Shown one piece after another: positions 22,571 through 31,544 of a DNA stretch of 64,000 nt. The first letter of the stretch is position 1, and each line of letters begins with the position of its first letter. Where the stretch lies: NCBI RefSeq assembly GCF_020535565.1, contig NZ_CP084758.1, forward strand, positions 1,391,501 through 1,455,500. The letters are read 5' to 3'. The position numbers and the translations under genes are program-made. The notes beneath the pieces were generated by a model, which ran no database searches, was not told the DNA's origin, and saw only the letters and a program-made list of their open reading frames with translations. The stretch is from Shinella sp. XGS7 (lineage in GTDB: Bacteria > Pseudomonadota > Gammaproteobacteria > Burkholderiales > Burkholderiaceae_C).

Positions 22571-24868
22571 ATGGCCCGCAGCCCCTCGTCCCGCTCTCAT
22601 GCCGCCCGCCGCGCCCGCCCGCAAGGCGTTGCGTCGCTCGTCCTCCATCCCCTGGCCCTGGCCGCCCTGCTGCTGAGCGCTGGCGCCCAGGCCCAGAGCC
22701 CGGCCGCCGAGACGGCCAAACCCCGGGGTGATGACAAGGCCCTGCCCAAGATGGTGGTCTCGGCCTCGCGCCTGGCCACGCCCGAGGACGAGGTGGCGGC
22801 CAGCGTCACCACGCTGACGGCCAAGGACGTGGAGCGCCAGCTCGCCACCGATATCAAGGACCTGCTGCGCAACGAGGCCGCCGTCTCGGTGCGCGCCCAG
22901 CCCAACCGCAGCTCGGCCGCCTTCTCCGCCACCGGCCGGGGCGGCAACGAGGGCATCAATATCCGCGGCCTGGAAGGCAACCAGGTGCTGCTGCAGAGCG
23001 ATGGCGTGCGCCTGCCCATGGTCTATGCCAGCGGCCCGGTCTTTGCCGGCCGCGGCGACTACATCGATGTGGAGGCCTTCAAGCAGGTGGAGATCCTGCG
23101 CGGCTCCTCCTCCAGCTCCTATGGCAGCGACGGCCTGGCCGGCGCGGTGAGCTTCGTCACCAAGGACCCGGCCGATCTGGTGCCCAAGGGCCAGCGCTCC
23201 CAGGCCGCCCTGAAGCTGGGCTACGCCTCGGCCGACAGCTCCAGCGTGCTGGTGCCCAGCTATGCCTTCCTGGGCGAGCAGTTCGAGGGCCTGGTGCTGG
23301 CCAGCCTGCGCCGCGGTCACGAGACCGACACCCGCGGCAGCAACGAGTCGCTCAATCGCAGCCGCACCCTGGGCAATCCGCAGGACATCGCGTCCCACTA
23401 CCTGCTGGGCAAGCTGGTCTACAAGCTCGATGCACGCCAGCGCTTCACGTTCTCGCTGGAGCATCTGGACCGGGATGTGGACACCAAGATCTACACCCTG
23501 TTCGGCGAACCCTCCTACCCCACCCACACCCGCGTGGACTCGGCCGAGCGCATACGCCGCAGCCTGGCCAAGCTGGACTACGAGTTCGTGGACAGCAGCA
23601 ACCCGCTGTTCCAGCGCGCCCAGGCCAGCCTCTACTGGCAAGAGGCCAGGAACCGCCAGCTCGGCTACGAGGAGCGCAGCAACACCAGCGCCTGGAACAG
23701 CCGCTCGCGCGATGCGCTCTATGGAGAACGCATGGTGGGCGGGTCCCTGCAGCTGGAAACTTATCTGGAGAACCAGCGCCTGGTCTACGGCCTGGATGCT
23801 TCCACCTCCCTGGTGCATTCGCTCAAGGATGGCGCCAACTATCTCAACGGCGCGCTGATCACCACGGGCAGCAATGCCTTCGCCGTGAACAAGAGCTTCC
23901 CGGACACCGACTACCGCCTGATCGGCGCCTTCGTCCAGGACGAGATCACCCTGGGCAGCTTCACCGTGACCCCGGGTCTGCGCCTGGACCGCTTCCAGCT
24001 GGATCCGCGCCAGAACGACCCGCTCTACAGCATCAACAACAGCGCCGCCCCGAGCAAGCTCAGCGACCAGGAGCTCTCGCCCAAGCTCGGTGTGGTGTGG
24101 ACCTACACGCCCATGCTGCGCGTCTATGGCCAGTACACCCACGGCTTCCGCGCGCCCACGCCCAGCCAGGTCAATGGTGGCGTGACCAATCTGAACTCCA
24201 ACCCGGCCTACACCTCGGTGGGCAACCCCGACCTCAAGCCCGAGACCAGCGATTCCTTCGAGCTGGGCCTGCGCGGCCGCAGCGACACGCTGCGCTACCA
24301 GCTAGCGCTCTTCAAGTCGCGCTACAAGGACTTCATTGCCGCCAACCAGACCGTGGGCGGCCGCGGCACCGTGGCCGATCCCCTGATCTTCAAGTCCATC
24401 AACCTGAACAATGCCCGCATCAGCGGCATCGAGCTGAGCGGCGAGTGGCAGTTCCTGCCCAACTGGCGCCTGAGCGCCAGCTACGCCCACACCAAGGGCG
24501 ATAGCGAGGCCCCCAGCGGCCTGCGCACCCCGATGGACACCATCGACCCCGACAAGGGCGTGCTGGGCCTGCGCTACGAGAACGCGGGCGTCTGGGGCGC
24601 CGAGTTCAAGCTCACCGGCGTGAAGAGCCAGCGCCGCAACCCCGACCCGGCCGGCAACTACACGCCCAAGGGTTTCCTGGTCGGCGATCTCAATGCCTGG
24701 TGGGACATCGACAAGCGCTGGAGCCTGAACGCCGCGATCAACAACCTCGGCGATGTGAAGTACTGGCACTGGTCCGATGTGCGCGGCATCGCGCCCACAA
24801 ATGTGGCGCTCGACGCCTTCACCCAGCCCGGGCGCAACTTCAGCGCCAGCGTGCGGTACCAGTTCTGA
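22571..24868 (+). CDS. TonB-dependent receptor, heme/tetrapyrrole type
   Basis: A 765-residue outer-membrane receptor. A signal region ends at AQAQS (about residue 42), then a plug domain (MVVSASRLATPEDEVAASVTTL, followed by NIRGLEGNQVLLQSDGVRLP), and a 22-strand-type barrel ending in SVRYQF. The FRAP box and an NPDL box (close to NPNL) are those of heme/hemoglobin receptors, but the histidine usually found between them is absent; one histidine lies just before FRAP. It heads the operon with CobN-like, ExbB-like, DUF2149 and ChaN-like genes, paralleling HmuR. Heme or another tetrapyrrole is the probable ligand. Confidence 0.85.
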   Translation: MARSPSSRSHAARRARPQGVASLVLHPLALAALLLSAGAQAQSPAAETAKPRGDDKALPKMVVSASRLATPEDEVAASVTTLTAKDVERQLATDIKDLLRNEAAVSVRAQPNRSSAAFSATGRGGNEGINIRGLEGNQVLLQSDGVRLPMVYASGPVFAGRGDYIDVEAFKQVEILRGSSSSSYGSDGLAGAVSFVTKDPADLVPKGQRSQAALKLGYASADSSSVLVPSYAFLGEQFEGLVLASLRRGHETDTRGSNESLNRSRTLGNPQDIASHYLLGKLVYKLDARQRFTFSLEHLDRDVDTKIYTLFGEPSYPTHTRVDSAERIRRSLAKLDYEFVDSSNPLFQRAQASLYWQEARNRQLGYEERSNTSAWNSRSRDALYGERMVGGSLQLETYLENQRLVYGLDASTSLVHSLKDGANYLNGALITTGSNAFAVNKSFPDTDYRLIGAFVQDEITLGSFTVTPGLRLDRFQLDPRQNDPLYSINNSAAPSKLSDQELSPKLGVVWTYTPMLRVYGQYTHGFRAPTPSQVNGGVTNLNSNPAYTSVGNPDLKPETSDSFELGLRGRSDTLRYQLALFKSRYKDFIAANQTVGGRGTVADPLIFKSINLNNARISGIELSGEWQFLPNWRLSASYAHTKGDSEAPSGLRTPMDTIDPDKGVLGLRYENAGVWGAEFKLTGVKSQRRNPDPAGNYTPKGFLVGDLNAWWDIDKRWSLNAAINNLGDVKYWHWSDVRGIAPTNVALDAFTQPGRNFSASVRYQF

Positions 24869-24951
24869 CCGCGGACTCGCGCGCGGGCCAGGTCTTGCCT
24901 CGGCCCGCGCGTCTCGCCGCCCACTTCCGCCAGCCCACGGTGCCAGCACCC

Positions 24952-27900
24952 ATGCGATCCCTGTTCTCCCTTCTGCTCGCCGGCCTGGCCCTGCTGCTCG
25001 GCAGCGGCGCCGCCCTGGCGGCCCAGCCGCCCCAACCGCCTACCGTGCGCTTCATCGCCGCCAGCCCGGTGGCGCCCGGCAAGTTCGTCACCCTGGCCAA
25101 GGCGGCCGAGCCGCTGGGCTTGCGCATCGAGGCGCGCTTTGCCGAGAAGCTGGGTCCCGATGTGGATGCCAGGCTCTGGGAGGGCGCCGATCTGGTGCTG
25201 ATCGACGCGCCGCGCCAGCACATCGAGGAGGATGTGCGCCGCCGCCTGGGTGCCGCCCTGCCGGCGCTGGCGGGCAAGCCCCAGATCTGGCTGCCGACCG
25301 CGGCGCCCAGGAGCGCCCATGTGCCTGAGGCTTTTGCCAAGCGTCTGCATGCCTACTACGTGAACGGCGGGCGCGCCAATATGGACGCCTTTCTGCGCGC
25401 GCTCAAAAGCCATCTGGCGGGCAATCAGGACTGGACGCGGCTGCCCGAGCCCATCGTCTTCCCGCCCGCGGCGCTCTACCACCCGCGGCTGCCGTCCATC
25501 GTGCTACCCACGCCCGCGGCCTTTCTGAAGTGGCGCGGGCTGGAGGCCGATCCGGCCAGGCGTCCGCCCATCATCGGCATCGCCTTCCACCAGCAAAGCA
25601 TCTCGGCCGAGCAGACCGCCTTCATCGACGACCTGATCGCGCGCATCGAGGCCGGCGGTGCGGTGGCCTGGCCCTTCTACAGCCCGGTGCTGGACGCCGA
25701 CTCGATCCGCCGCATGGCGCTGCTGGACGGCAAGCCCATGGTGGATGTGCTGATCAACACCCAGATCACCCTGAGCCCCGAGGCGCGCCGCCAGGAGTTC
25801 GAGGCCCTGGGCATCCCGGTGATCCAGGCCATGGCCTACCGCCGCGGCGACGCCGCCGACTGGGCCGCCGACCCCCAGGGCGTGCAGCTGATGGACGTGC
25901 CCTTCTACCTGGCCCAGGCCGAGTACGCCGGCATCACCGACATCCAGATCGCCGCCGCCACCCGCAAGGGCGACGATCAGGTGGAGCCCATCGCCGCGCA
26001 GAGCGCCGCGGTGGCGGGCAAGGCCCTGAATCTGGCCCGGCTGCAGCGCAAGGCCGCAGCGGAGCGCAAGGTGGCCGTGTTCTTCTGGAACTACCCCTCG
26101 GGCGAGAAGAACCTCAGCGCCTCCTTCATGAATCTGCCCAGGAGCTTTGTCGCGACGCTCGCCGCGCTGCAGGCCGCCGGCTACCGCACGGAAACGCAGG
26201 ACGAGAAGCCGCTGACGCTTCTGCTGCAGCGCCTGCTCAAGCCCGCCTACGAGCCGCCGGAGAACCAGGCCGTGCTGCGCGACCTGCTGCGAGACGGCCT
26301 GGCCGGCCGATTGCCGCTGGCCGACTACAAGCGCTGGCTGGCCGCGCTGCCCAGCAGCGTGCAGGCGCAGCTGCGCGAATCCTGGGGCGAGCCGGAGAAG
26401 TCCTCGATGCTGCTCAACCAGGGCGGCGAGCGCTTCTTCGTGATCCCGCGCCTGCAGCTGGGCAATATCACCCTGCTGCCGCAGCCCGGCCGCGGCGAGC
26501 GCGGCGGTGACAAGGAGAAGTCGCTGTACCACTCGAGCAGCGCTGCGCCTTCGCACTACTACATGGCCACCTATCTGTGGGCGCGCCAGGCCTTCGGCGC
26601 CGATGCCCTGGTGCACTACGGCACCCATGGCAGCCAGGAATGGCTGCCGGGCAAGGAGCGCGGGCTCTCGGCCAGCCATGACTACCCGATGCTGGCGGTG
26701 GGCGATGTGCCGGTGGTGTACCCGTACATCGTCGACAACGTCGGCGAGGCCACGCAGGCGCGCCGCCGCGGCCGCGCCACCATCATCAGCCACCAGACCC
26801 CCCCGTTCGCACCCGCCGGTCTGCATGCCGCGCTCACCGAGATCCACGACCTCTTGCACCAGTGGCTGGCACAGGAGGAGGGCGGCGTGAAGGACAAGCT
26901 GCGCGCCCAGTTCCTGGCCCAGGTGAAGCAGGAGCGCATTCCGGCCGACCTGGGTTGGAGCGAGGCGCGCATCGCCGCCGAGTTCCCGGCCTTCGTCAGC
27001 GAGGTGCACGACCATCTGCACGAGCTGGCGCGCACGGCCCAGCCGCTGGGTCTGCACACCTTCGGCCAGGGGCCGGACGAGCCCCTGCGCGTGGCCACCG
27101 TGCTGATGATGCTGGGCAAGGACTTCTGGGAAGGCATGGCCGGCCCGGACGAGGAGGCCGACGAGATGCTGGTCGGCGACTGGCAGAAGCTGGCCGCCTC
27201 CTCGCCCTTTCGCAAGCTGCAGGCGATCCTGCAGGGTGACAAGAGCCAGGATGCCGCCGTGGCCCAGATGCCCGAGGCCACCCGCGCCAAGGTCGCGAAG
27301 GCGCGCGAGTGGTTTGATGCCCTGAGCGGCGCCAGCGAGATGCAGGGCCTGCTCGACGCGCTGGCCGGCCGCTACATCCCGACCAGCTACGGCGGCGACC
27401 CGATCAAGAATCCCGACACCCTGCCCACCGGCCGCAATCTCTACGGTTTCGACCCCTCGCGCGTGCCGACCCGGGCCGCCTGGGAAGCCGGCAAGGAGGC
27501 GATGGACCAGCTGATCGCCGCGCACCGGGCCAAGCATGGCGGCCAGCCGCCCAAGAAGCTGACCCTCACCCTCTGGTCGGTCGAGACCATGCGTCATTTC
27601 GGCCTGCTGGAAGCGCAGGCCCTGTGGGCCCTGGGCGTGGAGCCGGTCTGGGATGCGGGCGGCCGCGTCAGCGATGTGAAGCTGATCCCGCGCGAACAGC
27701 TGGGCCGGCCGCGGGTGGACATCGTGCTCTCGGCCACGGGCCTGTACCGCGACCATTTCCCCAATGTGATGCGCCAGCTGGCCAAGGCCGCCAAGCTGGC
27801 CGCTGAAGGCCGGGGCGAGGCCGACAACCCGGTCGCCGCCAATGCCCAGCGCATCGCGCGGCAGCTGGTCGCGCGCGGCGTCGAGGCCGCGGCAGCCGAG

Positions 27901-28992
27901 CGCGCCGGCCAGACGCGCATCTTCTCCTCCGAGACCGGCCGCTACGGCACCGGCCTGGACGATGCGGCCCTGGCTACTGATACCTGGAAGACCCAGGCCG
28001 AGGGCGACCGCAAGCTGGCCGAGCTGTATCTCTCGCGCATGCAGTTCGCCTACGGGCCGGACGAGGTCGAGTGGGGCAGCCAGGGCGTGGCGGGGCAGGG
28101 CGGCAAGGCCGGGCGGCTGAACCTCTATGCCGAGCACCTGCGCGGCACCGAGGGCGCGGTGCTGGCGCGCAGCTCCAACCTCTACGGCATGCTGACCACC
28201 GACGACCCCTTCCAGTACCTGGGCGGCATCGCGCTGGCGGTGCGCCGGCTGGACGGCAAGGCGCCCGAGCTCTACATCTCCAATCTGCGCGGACCGGGTG
28301 GCGGCAAGGTCGAAGGTGCGGCCCAGTTCCTGGCCAAGGAGCTGGCCACGCGCAACTTCCACCCCGGCTATATCAGGGGCCTGATGAAGGAGGGCTATGC
28401 CGGCACCCTGCAGGTGCTGGACGGCGTCAACAACTTCGCGGGCTGGCAGTCGGTGGCGCGCGAGATCGTGCGCGACGACCAGTGGCAGGAATTCATGGAC
28501 GTCTATGTGCGCGACAAGCACAACCTCGGCCTCAAGCGCTGGTTCGAAGGTCACAACCCGCATGCGCTGGCGCAGAGCATCGAGCGCATGCTGGAAGCCG
28601 CGCGCCAGGGCCAGTGGAAGGCCGATGCGCGGAGCGTGGCCGAGCTGAAACAGCGCTGGCGCGAGCTGGCCCGCCGCTACGACGTGAAGACCGAGAACCA
28701 GGCCTTCAACAAGTTCGTCGACGCGGGCTACGGCCTCAAGGTCGCGCCGCCGCAGACGAACAGCGCCGCCGCACCGGCCGCGGCGCAACAGCCGACCCCC
28801 ACGGCCCCACCGCCGCCTCCGCCGCCTCCGCCGCCCATCCAGGGCATGAAGCTGGAAAAGGTGGTGCAGCAGGCCCTGCCCAGCCTGGCCCTGGGCAGCA
28901 CCCTGGCGTCTCTGGCCGTGCTGCTGCTGGCCATGCTGGGCGGCGGCTGGCGCGCCTGGCGCCGCGACGCGCGGCCCCTTCCTTCTCTTTGA
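24952..28992 (+). CDS. Exported, membrane-anchored CobN-like chelatase (HmuS-like)
   Basis: A 1346-residue relative of CobN/BchH chelatase large subunits, with the core motif HYGTHGSQEWLPGKE around His555. Unlike cytoplasmic CobN it has a signal peptide (1-23, ending ALA) and a C-terminal poly-proline linker (about 1283-1296) leading to one membrane helix (about 1305-1330) and a short basic tail, so its catalytic body should be periplasmic. No CobS/CobT or ChlI/D-type ATPase partner is encoded nearby; instead ExbB-like and DUF2149 genes follow. This matches HmuS of Bacteroidota heme operons, thought to remove iron from heme. Metal insertion into a corrinoid is the alternative. Confidence 0.85.
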   Translation: MRSLFSLLLAGLALLLGSGAALAAQPPQPPTVRFIAASPVAPGKFVTLAKAAEPLGLRIEARFAEKLGPDVDARLWEGADLVLIDAPRQHIEEDVRRRLGAALPALAGKPQIWLPTAAPRSAHVPEAFAKRLHAYYVNGGRANMDAFLRALKSHLAGNQDWTRLPEPIVFPPAALYHPRLPSIVLPTPAAFLKWRGLEADPARRPPIIGIAFHQQSISAEQTAFIDDLIARIEAGGAVAWPFYSPVLDADSIRRMALLDGKPMVDVLINTQITLSPEARRQEFEALGIPVIQAMAYRRGDAADWAADPQGVQLMDVPFYLAQAEYAGITDIQIAAATRKGDDQVEPIAAQSAAVAGKALNLARLQRKAAAERKVAVFFWNYPSGEKNLSASFMNLPRSFVATLAALQAAGYRTETQDEKPLTLLLQRLLKPAYEPPENQAVLRDLLRDGLAGRLPLADYKRWLAALPSSVQAQLRESWGEPEKSSMLLNQGGERFFVIPRLQLGNITLLPQPGRGERGGDKEKSLYHSSSAAPSHYYMATYLWARQAFGADALVHYGTHGSQEWLPGKERGLSASHDYPMLAVGDVPVVYPYIVDNVGEATQARRRGRATIISHQTPPFAPAGLHAALTEIHDLLHQWLAQEEGGVKDKLRAQFLAQVKQERIPADLGWSEARIAAEFPAFVSEVHDHLHELARTAQPLGLHTFGQGPDEPLRVATVLMMLGKDFWEGMAGPDEEADEMLVGDWQKLAASSPFRKLQAILQGDKSQDAAVAQMPEATRAKVAKAREWFDALSGASEMQGLLDALAGRYIPTSYGGDPIKNPDTLPTGRNLYGFDPSRVPTRAAWEAGKEAMDQLIAAHRAKHGGQPPKKLTLTLWSVETMRHFGLLEAQALWALGVEPVWDAGGRVSDVKLIPREQLGRPRVDIVLSATGLYRDHFPNVMRQLAKAAKLAAEGRGEADNPVAANAQRIARQLVARGVEAAAAERAGQTRIFSSETGRYGTGLDDAALATDTWKTQAEGDRKLAELYLSRMQFAYGPDEVEWGSQGVAGQGGKAGRLNLYAEHLRGTEGAVLARSSNLYGMLTTDDPFQYLGGIALAVRRLDGKAPELYISNLRGPGGGKVEGAAQFLAKELATRNFHPGYIRGLMKEGYAGTLQVLDGVNNFAGWQSVAREIVRDDQWQEFMDVYVRDKHNLGLKRWFEGHNPHALAQSIERMLEAARQGQWKADARSVAELKQRWRELARRYDVKTENQAFNKFVDAGYGLKVAPPQTNSAAAPAAAQQPTPTAPPPPPPPPPPIQGMKLEKVVQQALPSLALGSTLASLAVLLLAMLGGGWRAWRRDARPLPSL

Positions 28993-29014
28993 TCCTCAAC
29001 ACAGCCCGAACGCC

Positions 29015-29515
29015 ATGTCCGCCTTTCTTGAACACAGCATGTACCTGGTGGCCCAGCTCTTTCTGCTGCCCACCCTGGCCCTGATCGGCCTGCTCTTTCT
29101 CTACGCTTTCTGGGTGCTGGGCGCCTTTGCGGTGCAGGCCCTGCGCCGGCGCGACGGCCAAAGCGGCCGCCCCCTGCTGGCCGCGCACCGCGCCGCCGGC
29201 CCGCAGGGCTTGAGCGAGGACGAGCTGGACCTCAAGGCCCACAAGCTGATGGAGGGCGAACGCATCGCCAGCCGCGTCACGCCCATGCTGGGCCTGGTGG
29301 CCACCATGATCCCCATGGGCCCGGCCCTGCGCTCCCTGTCCGACGGCAATCTGGCCGCCGTCTCGCAGAACCTCACCGTGGCCTTCTCGGCCGTGATCCT
29401 GGCCCTGATCGCCGCGTCCATCACCTTCTGGGTCGTGAACGTGCGCCGGCGCTGGCTGGCCGAGGAGATGTTGCAGATTGGCAAGCTGCGCGGCGCCGCG
29501 GCCGTGGAGCGCTGA
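29015..29515 (+). CDS. MotA/TolQ/ExbB proton-channel family protein
   Basis: A 166-residue inner-membrane protein with three predicted helices (about 10-38, 88-108 and 119-142). The last two contain VTPMLGLVATMIPMGPAL and the following conserved helices typical of the MotA/TolQ/ExbB channel family. It begins 22 bases after the CobN-like gene and ends three bases before the DUF2149 gene. By analogy with ExbB/ExbD it should form, with that neighbour, a proton-driven motor, here probably powering the anchored chelatase or the receptor. Confidence 0.87.
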   Translation: MSAFLEHSMYLVAQLFLLPTLALIGLLFLYAFWVLGAFAVQALRRRDGQSGRPLLAAHRAAGPQGLSEDELDLKAHKLMEGERIASRVTPMLGLVATMIPMGPALRSLSDGNLAAVSQNLTVAFSAVILALIAASITFWVVNVRRRWLAEEMLQIGKLRGAAAVER

Positions 29516-29518
29516 GCC

Positions 29519-29842
29519 ATGGCAATCAAGTTGCTGCACGAGGCCGAGACCGACGATCCGATCCTGTCCGTGGTCAACCTGATCGACATCTTCCTGGTCG
29601 TGATCGCCGCCCTGTTGATCACGGTGGCCCAGAACCCCATGATCAACCCCTTCAACAAGCAGGACGTGACCGTGATCACCGATCCCGGCAAGCCCAGCAT
29701 GGAGATCACGGTGAAGAAGGGCGAGAAGATCGAGCGCTACAAGTCCAGCGGCGCCGTGGGCAGCGGCGATGGCGAGAAGGCCGGTGTGGCCTACAAGATG
29801 AAGGATGGTTCCATCGTCTATGTCCCGGAGGGCGCACGATGA
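29519..29842 (+). CDS. DUF2149 family protein, ExbD-like
   Basis: A 107-residue protein with one membrane helix near the N-terminus. ILSVVNLIDIFLVVIAALL places an aspartate at the start of the helix, as in ExbD and TolR where it carries protons. The rest is a small periplasmic domain. DUF2149 proteins are typically encoded with CobN-like and ExbB-like genes. Its stop overlaps the next start by ATGA. The ExbD-like role is inferred from this pattern and position. Confidence 0.85.
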   Translation: MAIKLLHEAETDDPILSVVNLIDIFLVVIAALLITVAQNPMINPFNKQDVTVITDPGKPSMEITVKKGEKIERYKSSGAVGSGDGEKAGVAYKMKDGSIVYVPEGAR

Positions 29843-30720
29843 AGGCATGCATCCTGCTGGCGGCGGTTGGCCTGTTCCTGGCCGGCTGTGCCCAGCTGCC
29901 CCAGGCGCCGGGGGAGCGCATCATCGAGGTGGCCAGCGGTCGCGAGCTGAGCCGCGCCGAGCTGCTGGCGAAGCTGCGCAGCAGCGACTATGTGCTGCTC
30001 GGCGAGCGGCACGACAACGCCGTCCACCACCAGCGTCGTGGTGAGCTGCTGCAGGCGCTGGGCGCTGGCGCCCCCGTGGTGGCCGAGCATCTGACACGCG
30101 GTCAGCGCGTGCCCGCGCAGGGCGAACTGCTGCCGCGCCTGGAGGCCGCCGGCTTCGAGGCCAAGGCCTGGGCCTGGCCCCTGCACGAGCCGCTGTTCGC
30201 GCCCGCGGCCGCACCCGGCCATAGCCTGCTGGGCGGCAATGTGCCGCGCGAGCTGGCGCGCCAGGTGGCCCGTCAGGGCGACGCCGCGCTGCCGCCCGAG
30301 CTGAAGGCCGTGACCACCTCCGCGCCGCTGGACGCCGCGGCTGCCCAGGCCCTGGATGCCGATCTGGTGCAGGGCCACTGCGGCATGCTGGGCGGCGAGC
30401 GTCTGGCCGGCATGCGCTGGGCCCAGCGCGCGCGCGACGCCGCCATGTGGCTGAGCCTGAAGGAGGCGGCGGCGCTGGGCCGTCCCGCCGTGCTGCTGGC
30501 CGGCAATGGTCATGTGCGCCTGGACTACGGCGTGCCCCAGCTGGCCCGCCAGGACCAGCCCGCCGCCCGGCTGCTGAGCCTGGGCTTTGTCGAGAGCGCG
30601 AGCCCGCTGCAGGGCGCGCCCTACGACTATGTCTGGATCACGGCGGCGCCCAGCGGCCGCGGCGATCCTTGCGCGGGCATGCCGCTGCCGATGGTACCGA
30701 CGCCGACGCCCCGGCCCTAG
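29839..30720 (+). CDS. ChaN-family lipoprotein (putative heme-binding)
   Basis: A 293-residue lipoprotein with lipobox LAGC (Cys17) and the ChaN-family motif YVLLGERHDNAVHHQ near residue 50, plus AVLLAGNGHVRLDYGVP near 220. ChaN of Campylobacter is an iron-regulated, heme-binding lipoprotein encoded beside TonB-system genes. Being last in the Fur-preceded operon and translationally coupled to DUF2149 supports a heme-handling role between the outer membrane and the periplasmic chelatase. Its stop overlaps the convergent amidotransferase gene by four bases. Confidence 0.85.
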   Translation: MKACILLAAVGLFLAGCAQLPQAPGERIIEVASGRELSRAELLAKLRSSDYVLLGERHDNAVHHQRRGELLQALGAGAPVVAEHLTRGQRVPAQGELLPRLEAAGFEAKAWAWPLHEPLFAPAAAPGHSLLGGNVPRELARQVARQGDAALPPELKAVTTSAPLDAAAAQALDADLVQGHCGMLGGERLAGMRWAQRARDAAMWLSLKEAAALGRPAVLLAGNGHVRLDYGVPQLARQDQPAARLLSLGFVESASPLQGAPYDYVWITAAPSGRGDPCAGMPLPMVPTPTPRP

Positions 30721-31496
30721 CCCGGTGCCAGGCTCAGCGGCCGGCTGTGCTGCAAGCCCTCCCGCAGATGCACCAGCTGGCCCTGCGGGATGGCCACCCA
30801 GGCCTCGGCGTCGTCGCCCAGGGGCTCCGAGGCCACCGCCCAGCCGCCGCGCTGCGGCTTGAGATAGAGCGAGGGCGCACCCGCGTCGCTGGCCCAGCGA
30901 AAAGCCCAGACCTGCTGCCCGTCGGCCAGGGCCGCGGCAAAGCGCAGCGGCTCCTCGATGCCGCGCTCGCGCATCGCGGCCAGGGTCTCGGCCAGCACGG
31001 CGCGAACGGCTTCCTCGGCGTTCGCGCCGGCCTGCAGCCGCGCCACGATCAGCAGGAAGAGCAGCTCCGAATCGGTGGCGCCGCGGCGCTGTTCATAGAG
31101 CGCGTCCGGCAGCTGCGCCTCCAGCACGCGGCGCAGCCGGGCATAGCCGCCGATCTGGCCGTTGTGGATGAACAGCCAGGGGCCTTGGCGGAAGGGGTGG
31201 CAGTTCTGGCGCGCGATGCCGCCGCCGGTGGCCGCCCGCACATGGGCGAAGAACAGGCCCGAGCGCACCTGGGCGCACAGCGAGAGCAGGTTCTCGTCCG
31301 ACCAGGCCGGCATCACCTCGTGATAGACACCCGGCGTCTCGCGCTCGCCGTACCAGCCCAGGCCGAAGCCGTCGCCCTGGGTCGCGCACTGCGCCTCCAG
31401 CGCACGCAGCGACTGGCGCAGCAGCGAGTGCCTGGGCTTGCAGACCAGGTCCTCCAGATAGATGGGCTCGCCCAGATAGGCCAGAAATCTGCACAT
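30717..31496 (-). CDS. Class II glutamine amidotransferase
   Basis: A 259-residue Ntn-type amidotransferase with the nucleophile Cys2 right after the initiator Met (MCRFLAYLG). Further blocks are QGDGFGLGWYGE, FFAHVRAATGG, NCHPFRQGPWLFIHNGQIGG and GATDSELLF, typical of the YafJ/EgtC-like family. No ergothioneine genes are near, so EgtC is not assigned; the physiological substrate is unknown. It is divergent from benE with 48 bases between starts. Confidence 0.85.
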   Translation of the reverse strand: MCRFLAYLGEPIYLEDLVCKPRHSLLRQSLRALEAQCATQGDGFGLGWYGERETPGVYHEVMPAWSDENLLSLCAQVRSGLFFAHVRAATGGGIARQNCHPFRQGPWLFIHNGQIGGYARLRRVLEAQLPDALYEQRRGATDSELLFLLIVARLQAGANAEEAVRAVLAETLAAMRERGIEEPLRFAAALADGQQVWAFRWASDAGAPSLYLKPQRGGWAVASEPLGDDAEAWVAIPQGQLVHLREGLQHSRPLSLAPG

Positions 31497-31544
31497 CGCC
31501 CCAGCTCCTTTCGCGGCGGCGCCGCCCGGCTATGCTGTACCGCC

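Noticed and set aside
25504-28788. 1094-codon minus-strand frame opposite the CobN-like gene
   Set aside because: It is a shadow of the conserved plus-strand gene; no recognisable domain.
24952-28992. Cobalamin-biosynthesis cobaltochelatase CobN
   Set aside because: It has a signal peptide and membrane anchor, there are no CobS/CobT or cob genes nearby, and it is linked to a heme-type receptor.
30447-31544. N-terminal extension of BenE to 762 residues
   Set aside because: It overlaps ChaN and the amidotransferase on both strands; BenE starts normally at 31545.
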